Of a DNA stretch of 8,813 nucleotides, positions 3,637 to 8,813 are shown one piece after another. Position 1 is the stretch's first letter. Every line of letters begins with the position of its first letter. The stretch is taken from positions 1 to 8,813 of the forward strand of contig DATDXV010000030.1 of the NCBI GenBank assembly GCA_035289205.1, in the 5' to 3' direction. The notes under the pieces were generated by a model. It was not told where the DNA came from. It worked only from the letters and a program-made list of their open reading frames with translations, and searched no databases. The DNA is from DATDXV01 sp035289205. Lineage in GTDB: Archaea; Aenigmatarchaeota; Aenigmatarchaeia; Aenigmatarchaeales; DATDXV01. Both the position numbers and the translations under genes were made by a program.

Positions 3637-4359
3637 ATGAGTGAAACTGTTACAATAAAAAAATCCACACTTAAGATTGTTCTGATAGCTGTTGTCGCTT
3701 TTGCGATAGGCATCGGAGCCACCTATCTGTTCCTTAACCCTGGCAGCCAGAACACACAAGAGACCTCAGCAACCGAACAGACAGGGGTTTCTCTTGACGA
3801 TGACCCGGCTATTGGAAGCAAGGATGCTTCAATAGCGATTGTCGAGTTCAGCGATTTCCAATGCGGATACTGCAGACTGGCTTGGAAGGAGACTATTCCA
3901 AGTCTTCTCAAGAACGAGATAGCTTCAGGCAAGGTCAAGCTGGTATACAGGGACTTCCCTATACAGAACGCGCATCCTTCGGCTGTTGTAGCTGCTGTTG
4001 CTGCACAGTGCGCGAATGAGCAGGGCAAGTTCATAGAGATGCATGACAAGATCTTCTCCGAGCAGCAGAAGATAAGCGATGCTACCCAACAGTTTACGAT
4101 AGCTTTTTCTGAGGATGATGTGAAGAAATGGACCTCCGAAATAGGTCTTGATATGGGGGCATTCAACAGCTGCCTGAGCTCTGACAAGTATATTACAGAA
4201 ATAGAGAAGGACCTTCAGGACGGTGTGAAGGCAGGCGTGACAGGCACTCCAACCTTCTTTATAGGCAAGGTCAAGGATGGCAAAGTTATTAATCCAGTGA
4301 AGCTGCCTGGTGCATATCCCTATTCCGAGTTCAAGAAGGTATTGGATACGTTTCAGTGA
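3637..4359 (+). CDS. Membrane-anchored DsbA-like thiol:disulfide oxidoreductase
   Basis: 240 residues. An N-terminal signal anchor (about 13-33, KIVLIAVVAFAIGIGATYLF) is followed by a Ser/Thr/Gln-rich linker (36-52) and a thioredoxin fold with the alpha-helical insertion of the DsbA/BdbD type. The active site is C76-G-Y-C79 after 'IVEFSDFQ', and the cis-proline loop is GTPTFF with P205. Two more cysteines (125 and 179) sit at positions common in this group and may form a structural disulfide. The catalytic domain would lie outside the membrane and oxidise or shuffle cysteines of exported proteins. The frame is open further upstream, but that stretch is the tRNA gene; ATG 3637 lies 26 nt after the TATA box and starts just before the signal anchor. 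It overlaps the next gene by 4 nt, and the cysteine-rich surface operon begins 331 nt downstream. Confidence 0.92.
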   Translation: MSETVTIKKSTLKIVLIAVVAFAIGIGATYLFLNPGSQNTQETSATEQTGVSLDDDPAIGSKDASIAIVEFSDFQCGYCRLAWKETIPSLLKNEIASGKVKLVYRDFPIQNAHPSAVVAAVAAQCANEQGKFIEMHDKIFSEQQKISDATQQFTIAFSEDDVKKWTSEIGLDMGAFNSCLSSDKYITEIEKDLQDGVKAGVTGTPTFFIGKVKDGKVINPVKLPGAYPYSEFKKVLDTFQ

Positions 4360-4658
4360 TTTCTTTGATAAGCAAAGAGAACATTATAGGAGCCTTAAAG
4401 AAGTGCATGGATCCGGAAATAAGGATGGATGTCTGGACCCTGGGACTTGTCAGAGAGAGGGATATAGAGATCAAAGGAAACAATGTTCATATCAGGATGA
4501 TACCCACAACGCCCTTTTGTCCATATCTTTCCCAGCTTAAGGAGTCGATGATTCAGGAGATAAAGAAGGTAAAGGATGTGGGGGAGGTGGAAATAGACAT
4601 TGATCTCGAGGCCAAGTGGGAACCTTCCGAAGAAGTCAGGATTGCATTGGGAATCTAA
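4356..4658 (+). CDS. MIP18/DUF59 (SufT-like) Fe-S cluster assembly protein
   Basis: 100 residues from a GTG start that overlaps the preceding stop as GTGA, so the two genes are co-transcribed and probably translationally coupled. Family landmarks: helix then CMDPEIRMDVWTLGLV (17-32; DPEI-x3-DI-x2-LGLV in the family), strand 'VHIRMIPTTPFCP' (44-56) with the conserved Cys55 of the T-P-x-C-P motif, and 'EVEIDIDLEAKWEP' (77-90) with W88-x-P at the end. Homologues act in maturation of Fe-S proteins in the cytoplasm, partnering Suf/ApbC-type carriers. In this family the single conserved Cys is thought to be central. Pairing with an extracytoplasmic thiol oxidase is not an obvious pathway link and may be simple co-expression. 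Full length and apparently intact. Confidence 0.88.
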   Translation: MISLISKENIIGALKKCMDPEIRMDVWTLGLVRERDIEIKGNNVHIRMIPTTPFCPYLSQLKESMIQEIKKVKDVGEVEIDIDLEAKWEPSEEVRIALGI

Positions 4659-4659
4659 T

Positions 4660-4668
4660 CTTTATGTA
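4660..4668 (+). promoter_or_regulatory. TATA-like box of the large surface operon
   Basis: CTTTATGTA starts right after the preceding stop codon and is centred 26 nt before ATG 4690; there is no SD. It is the only promoter-like signal seen for the operon running to the window end. Confidence 0.5.
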
Positions 4669-4689
4669 TCAGAATAAGCTATCTTCTCT

Positions 4690-7323
4690 ATGGCATTTTC
4701 AGAACCCATAAGGATCGTTGCCGCTGTTATTCTATTCTCTCTGGTAGTCCTGATTCTCTACTCAATTTTCGGAGCGCCTGTCTGCAGCGCTCAGGCGAAC
4801 GCAACAGTCGCAGCCTTCGCTTCAACATTCAACGAGGTGAACGCAGGCTCCTTCCCGATGTATGAGGGGGACGGAATTCCTGTAGACAGGATGAAGTTCA
4901 AGACTGTTCCCGTGTTTCTCTGCCAGCAGAACGGTGAACTCTCCTTTGTGATAGGCTTTCTGGGCGGTTTTCCAGAATACCAGCTTTATTATGAAACGTT
5001 TCCGAAAGGTTTCTTGCAGTCAGACGGACCGGTAGAGACAGCGGGAATGTGGGACGAGGCTTATCCATGGAGCGGGGGAGCGGCAGCAGGATTGGTTTTT
5101 CTGGGAGCTCTGAAAGGAGCAACATATACTTACAAAGGAACGAAGCTCCTTGCCAAGACCGTAAAGGCATCAGTTAGTACTGTAAAGAAGAGCTTGGAGG
5201 CTGCCAGGGCTTTGAGGAAGGCATGGAAGGAGCTTGATATAAAATTCAAAAATACGGAGGAACTGACAAAATACCTTAATAGGTATCCAAAGGCCACACA
5301 GAGATACCTATCAGCTGAGATATTCGGAGATGTTATAAATGAACCGCGTGCCGTGTCAGCTGTGAATATCCTGAGGGAGAGTGGAGTAATACATAGCGAG
5401 ACCAAAGTCAGGTTTACAGGAGCATCAATACAGAGGTATAAAATAGACAAGATTACTCAAGATGGCAAACTGCCTCTGAGCAGGGTCAAAACCCCTGTAA
5501 AGGTAACGGTTTTCGAAGACGGGCAAGAGGTGGAGAAGATTATTGTTGTAAAGTGGAAAGACGCTGGGGAGAGCGTGGCTGATAAGTTCAGGCTTATAAA
5601 TCTAAATGGAGAGGTGCCAACAGGCTTTAAGAAATTCGAGACAATACCTGCGGAAGATTTCAGAACCTACATCGATGACCTGGCTACGCCAAATGAAAAG
5701 GATCTCTTAAGAAAAATATACTCAACAGACTGGGAGCTCTCTAAGCTTGTCAATGACTATGACATGACCAAGACTGGAATGTGGGAGAGCTTCAAGCTTT
5801 CTATAAAGAATTTCAAGACAAGGATAACAGCTCTGAAGAAAGTAGGTTATGATATCGACAAAACCGTGAACAGCCCGGCAGAGGTGGATGGATTAGCGGA
5901 TGCTCTTGGTAGTCACATAAGAAAGGATCCGGAGATTCTCAAGAGCCTCGAGAAGACGCACCCATTCACAAGACTAAAACAGAAGATTTTAACGTCCCTC
6001 GGCCTTCCTTCAGACAGCTATGTAAGCAGGCAGATCTACTCAAAATACATAAACGATGTGATGAAAAGGACATCAGGACTCGTTATTGTGCCGAAGGGAT
6101 CAAAGAAGATTGTCTATGATGCATCCATGAAGATAATAAGGGATAGTCCTACGGATGACGTTTCTACTATATTCAAAAAGATGACAGATGACGGCATAAT
6201 ACCCAAGGAGGGAAGTGCGGAGTGGATAGAATACGGCTACCAGAGGAAAGAATTAGAAGATATTATACAGAAGGTTAAAGATCTGCATTCTTCAGGCATA
6301 ACAGAGAGAGAGTTTGCCTACAGGGTAAATGCAAATTACTTGGACAATTACGTAAGCGCAAAGAACATGGACCAGGAAGAACTGTTCTTGTTGATAGGAT
6401 ATCTTGAGCAGAATGCGGACATGGCTCCAATCTCAGCCTTTGCAAACTACGGAAGGCTTCAGGGGAAGAAGATGATATATCTTCAGGGATCGTCTGTATC
6501 TGTTCCAACAGGATGGTATGCAAAGGGAATTGCAGGGTCGCTTTTGACAGAGCAGTGCACAGCCAATTCATTGTGCCTGTATGATCATAATGCACAGCTG
6601 GAAAGCCCATTTGTTTTGAGCGATGCGACCTCCCAGTACTTTATAAGGAACTGGAGGCCTGTGAATCAGATTCTGGCATACACGCCTATACAAGGGTTGC
6701 TATTTCATCCTCCAGAGCATCCGAGGTTCCATGTCGTGTCCCCCTGTTTTGCAATAGCTAAGGTATGGAAGACGGACTATCAGGGCGTTAACACGACTTT
6801 TGTTTCGTTCCAGAAGTGCGACATAAAGAATGACAAAGGCGAGACAACAGCTTCCAACTACTGCTTTGCTGACGAGTCTTTGGTAAACAGCTATCTTGCT
6901 GTTTGGACTGGCAGCGATGCTTGCACTGTAATACAAAGCGCTATACCAGGTGGTGCGGCCTGGACCGCAGTAAAGACTGTTTTTAATGTGGCTGATCCAT
7001 GCTCGCTCATACAGGTTGCGGGGGAAACAACTTTGGCATGGCCTGGACAACCTTGGAAGGACTTGAATTACGACAAGGCAAAGGAAGCTGCGCCTACATG
7101 CAACTTGAAGGAAGCTGTCCTAGAGAGCTCTTGCATGGAATTATCGAAGAGAGGCTGCTCCACGGATCCTTCCGACATAAAGGTTTTCTGGGCAAATGAC
7201 CTGGGCGGGGATGGGAAGCCTGGGACAGGCGATGACACGCTGCAGAAGTTCTGCGAGAAGGAATTCGGTGCAGGGGCAGATGACAAAGATGCCTGCAGGA
7301 AAACTTGCGGTTGTTCGACATGA
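4690..7323 (+). CDS. Large membrane protein with cysteine-rich C-terminal third (unknown family)
   Basis: 877 residues. Residues 8-27 are a hydrophobic signal anchor. Residues 31-127 contain two cysteines (32, 78) and aromatic-rich strands. Residues 128-147 (SGGAAAGLVFLGALKGATYT) are a possible second membrane helix, followed by a strongly basic helical stretch (150-186). Residues 79-622 lack cysteine entirely and are Lys-rich and mostly helical. Residues 620-877 hold 14 cysteines (623, 629, 686, 710, 725, 745, 771, 804, 815, 823, 855, 869, 873, 875) and an acidic Gly/Asp loop at 837-849 (DLGGDGKPGTGDD) like a calcium-binding turn. The C-terminal third therefore looks extracellular and disulfide-bonded. 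I recognise no family or enzymatic motif. A TATA-like box lies 26 nt before the ATG. The stop overlaps the next gene as ATGA, making it the first gene of an operon with four small single-helix membrane proteins, likely a surface complex. Confidence 0.85.
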   Translation: MAFSEPIRIVAAVILFSLVVLILYSIFGAPVCSAQANATVAAFASTFNEVNAGSFPMYEGDGIPVDRMKFKTVPVFLCQQNGELSFVIGFLGGFPEYQLYYETFPKGFLQSDGPVETAGMWDEAYPWSGGAAAGLVFLGALKGATYTYKGTKLLAKTVKASVSTVKKSLEAARALRKAWKELDIKFKNTEELTKYLNRYPKATQRYLSAEIFGDVINEPRAVSAVNILRESGVIHSETKVRFTGASIQRYKIDKITQDGKLPLSRVKTPVKVTVFEDGQEVEKIIVVKWKDAGESVADKFRLINLNGEVPTGFKKFETIPAEDFRTYIDDLATPNEKDLLRKIYSTDWELSKLVNDYDMTKTGMWESFKLSIKNFKTRITALKKVGYDIDKTVNSPAEVDGLADALGSHIRKDPEILKSLEKTHPFTRLKQKILTSLGLPSDSYVSRQIYSKYINDVMKRTSGLVIVPKGSKKIVYDASMKIIRDSPTDDVSTIFKKMTDDGIIPKEGSAEWIEYGYQRKELEDIIQKVKDLHSSGITEREFAYRVNANYLDNYVSAKNMDQEELFLLIGYLEQNADMAPISAFANYGRLQGKKMIYLQGSSVSVPTGWYAKGIAGSLLTEQCTANSLCLYDHNAQLESPFVLSDATSQYFIRNWRPVNQILAYTPIQGLLFHPPEHPRFHVVSPCFAIAKVWKTDYQGVNTTFVSFQKCDIKNDKGETTASNYCFADESLVNSYLAVWTGSDACTVIQSAIPGGAAWTAVKTVFNVADPCSLIQVAGETTLAWPGQPWKDLNYDKAKEAAPTCNLKEAVLESSCMELSKRGCSTDPSDIKVFWANDLGGDGKPGTGDDTLQKFCEKEFGAGADDKDACRKTCGCST

Positions 7324-7772
7324 AGGGAGTGCTTCCAGCGGTTTATCTGAAGCTGATAGGGGAGTTAGTAGTTGCATTCCTGCTGCTCTATGTTGTCCTC
7401 TCCCCACAAGGGGTTGTATCCAACACTGTAACGCTTCAAACACTTGTGGAACCAATAGTCATACAGAGCTTCATTGTATCAAGCGTTGACAGCGCTGCAA
7501 ATTCCCAAGGAGAGTATGAGACTTATCTCAAGACGAACGGCGTGCCGCACAAGATATCAGTCTATGAGGAGAATGGCTTCAAATGGATCAAGGTTAAACC
7601 CTCGACGCAGGCCTACTTGAAGATGGACTATGCTGACCTGAAACCAGAGGCGCTGCTTATCGGGGACTGCAAGATGGACGATGTTGAGATTGAGCTCGCA
7701 AAGGGAAAGACAGGCAGGATCACATTGAAGAAAACGCTTGCTCCTGCCTGCAAGATAGAGGTCGGTGTCTGA
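7320..7772 (+). CDS. Small single-helix membrane protein, operon gene 2 (unknown)
   Basis: 150 residues from ATG 7320, which overlaps the stop of the 877-residue gene as ATGA; a TTG 15 nt earlier is also open but less natural. A hydrophobic helix spans about 12-28, after the short N-terminus MKGVLPAVYLK. The remainder (60-150) alternates hydrophobic and charged residues in short strands, typical of a small beta-rich extracellular domain, with two cysteines (117 and 144) that could pair. The N-terminal MKG|V could serve as a minimal class III prepilin site, but the QxSxE consensus is absent, so this is speculative. The stop and the next ATG share a base (TGATG). Function unknown; position suggests a subunit partner of the large protein. 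Confidence 0.8.
   Translation: MKGVLPAVYLKLIGELVVAFLLLYVVLSPQGVVSNTVTLQTLVEPIVIQSFIVSSVDSAANSQGEYETYLKTNGVPHKISVYEENGFKWIKVKPSTQAYLKMDYADLKPEALLIGDCKMDDVEIELAKGKTGRITLKKTLAPACKIEVGV
7758..7762 (+). promoter_or_regulatory. Shine-Dalgarno site of operon gene 3
   Basis: GAGGT lies 9 nt before ATG 7772, inside the end of the preceding gene, supporting that start. Confidence 0.5.
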
Positions 7773-8206
7773 TGAGCGTATTTGAACTTTCTGAAGATTT
7801 CCTGACAATCATACAGCTCATACTCACCACCATATTCCTTCTGGGAGCATTCCTGATATTCGTTGGTTATAACATTTCTGTTCACAACGACAGGAACTTT
7901 GCATCAGCGGTGGAAATAGCGAATGCGCTGATGGGGGCAAGCTGCATCGCAGAGGGAGGGGGCGAGGGGCCAATAAAAGGGCTTTTGGTAGAATCCAGGA
8001 TCAAACAGCTAGGGGAGACGATAACCTGTTTTGACTATCCAGATCCCTATTCAGTGGAGATAGACGTGTACAATATCCAGAACGATTGGAAGATAAAGGA
8101 ATGGAAGTTCGGAACTGCTGTAGGAAAGGCTACAGTAGACTTCCCCGTATCGGTAATAATGGAATCCGGCGATGTTCTTCCTGGACTGATCAAGGTGAGC
8201 GTCTAA
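7772..8206 (+). CDS. Small single-helix membrane protein, operon gene 3 (unknown)
   Basis: 144 residues. A polar N-terminus (MSVFELSEDF) leads into a long hydrophobic helix (about 11-33), then a helical segment (38-60) and a glycine/glutamate-rich turn EGGGEG (61-66). A beta-type region (90-144) follows, ending in GLIKVSV. Two cysteines (58 and 86) may form a disulfide outside the membrane. The general plan of an N-terminal helix extended by an amphipathic helix and then a strand domain is that of type IV pilin-like subunits, but there is no class III cleavage motif. The gene overlaps both neighbours by one base (TGATG before it, TAATG after it). No family recognised. Confidence 0.8.
   Translation: MSVFELSEDFLTIIQLILTTIFLLGAFLIFVGYNISVHNDRNFASAVEIANALMGASCIAEGGGEGPIKGLLVESRIKQLGETITCFDYPDPYSVEIDVYNIQNDWKIKEWKFGTAVGKATVDFPVSVIMESGDVLPGLIKVSV
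8192..8198 (+). promoter_or_regulatory. Shine-Dalgarno site of operon gene 4
   Basis: AAGGTGA, within the last codons of the preceding gene, lies 7 nt before ATG 8206. It is a strong match and sets the start, although the frame is open 120 nt further upstream. Confidence 0.65.
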
Positions 8207-8667
8207 TGGCAAAATTCTTGGCTCAGCTTTTCGCGCTCTTTGTAATGCTAGCGCTGTCTATAATAATGTTGACCTTCCTTTTGATAACCACAGCCTACTT
8301 CAATCAAATCGGTCAGATAGATGTCAATCTCTATCTGCTTTATTTCCCGTCAAAATACGATTCCACGTTGTCTGTCCTGCTTGAAACAACAGACCCCTTA
8401 TCAGATTTCCAGATGAAGGAGATACTTACTGCTGCAGCCATACAGAATAACAGGAACGTCAATCTGCACGGGAAAGACATAGACGCAGGATACACCACAG
8501 AGAGGATAATGAGCAAGTACATTTCCGGACCCTATCTTGTCAGGATAGCGAGCCCGGAGATAATTCTATATAGCAGAGGAACGCTTGGCTCTGTTGTGCA
8601 AAAGGCATCTGTTCCGCTCTATACGCCAGAGGGGGCAAAGACTTTGGAGCTGGTGGTTGGAACATGA
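8206..8667 (+). CDS. Small single-helix membrane protein, operon gene 4 (unknown)
   Basis: 153 residues from ATG 8206, which shares its A with the preceding TAA. The frame is open to 8086, but the strong AGGTGA at 8193-8198 and the immediate hydrophobic helix (about 5-30) identify 8206 as the start. No cysteine is present. After the helix come an aromatic, strand-like stretch (38-49), a helical region (68-82), 'GYTTERIMSKYIS' (95-107) and a final strand pair around SVPLYTPEGAKTLELVV (135-151). That last hairpin resembles the ends of the two proteins encoded at 1-615. It is probably an extracytoplasmic domain on a membrane stalk. Its stop overlaps the next start as ATGA. No family recognised. 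Confidence 0.8.
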   Translation: MAKFLAQLFALFVMLALSIIMLTFLLITTAYFNQIGQIDVNLYLLYFPSKYDSTLSVLLETTDPLSDFQMKEILTAAAIQNNRNVNLHGKDIDAGYTTERIMSKYISGPYLVRIASPEIILYSRGTLGSVVQKASVPLYTPEGAKTLELVVGT

Positions 8668-8813
8668 AGGGCATAGCCGTGGGCTGGATCGGAATACTGT
8701 CTATACTGATTATAGCAGTTTTTGTGCTATACTGGGAAGGTCTGACCGATAATTTCACAAAAGCTATAGTGGATGAGACAAGGGACAGCATAACACTGAT
8801 GACCTTCACTGGG
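8664..8813 (+). CDS. Start of a fifth operon gene, single-helix membrane protein (cut by window end)
   Basis: ATG 8664 overlaps the preceding stop as ATGA, and GGTGGTTGG just upstream could act as SD. The 50 visible residues begin MKGIAVGWIGILSILIIAVF, a hydrophobic helix from about 4 to 23, followed by a helical, charged segment (EGLTDNFTKAIVDETRDSIT). The MKG plus helix start resembles that of operon gene 2. The rest lies beyond the window, so only its class, a small N-terminally anchored surface protein, can be proposed. Confidence 0.65.
   Translation, partial: MKGIAVGWIGILSILIIAVFVLYWEGLTDNFTKAIVDETRDSITLMTFTG

Noticed and set aside
8086..8205. 40-residue extension upstream of operon gene 4
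   Set aside because: It overlaps the conserved-looking end of gene 3, while AGGTGA at 8193-8198 and the membrane helix point to ATG 8206.

Overview
The window is archaeal. The evidence is a class III (archaeal type IV pilin-like) signal peptide, an archaeal-style tRNA-Arg(UCG) with no encoded CCA, Arg codons dominated by AGG and Ile by ATA/ATT, and TATA boxes that repeatedly sit about 26 nt upstream of the first base of a start codon, as in leaderless archaeal transcripts. Coding sequence looks to be in the mid-40s percent GC, and the one long intergenic stretch is clearly AT-richer. Several proteins resemble nothing I recognise, which would suit a little-studied archaeal lineage (perhaps DPANN-type), but I cannot place it below domain level from this sequence.

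Layout. Positions 1-615 (+) hold the end of an unidentified gene and a pilin-like exported protein with four cysteines. Positions 653-793 (+) encode a 46-residue protein that is almost pure coiled coil, and 824-1444 (+) a nitroreductase-family flavoprotein; each has its own close TATA box. Facing them on the minus strand is ftsZ (1770-2921), followed downstream by a hairpin-rich spacer with a possible 25-codon ORF and then a small gene (1459-1678) whose two halves lie in different frames. Positions 2922-3526 form a 605-nt gene-poor region with the ftsZ promoter, several palindromes, a divergent promoter-like element and a possible structured RNA. A tRNA-Arg gene (3527-3600) follows.

Positions 3637-4658 (+) carry a membrane-anchored DsbA-like thiol oxidoreductase overlapping by 4 nt a MIP18/DUF59 (SufT-like) Fe-S assembly protein. 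From 4690 to the window end (+) runs a tightly packed operon: an 877-residue membrane protein with a cysteine-rich C-terminal third, then four small proteins (the last cut by the window end), each with one N-terminal transmembrane helix. Its genes overlap by one to four bases.

How the parts may work together. Two blocks of cell-surface or pseudopilin-like genes flank housekeeping genes for division, tRNA and Fe-S assembly. All complete exported proteins in the two blocks have an even number of cysteines (4, 16, 2, 2, 0), and the DsbA-like oxidase just upstream of the larger block is a natural candidate to form their disulfides. The most promising undescribed elements are the 877-residue protein with its four partners, the mini coiled-coil protein, the +1-frameshift candidate downstream of ftsZ, and the palindrome-rich region upstream of ftsZ. 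No CRISPR array, insertion sequence or replication origin was seen.
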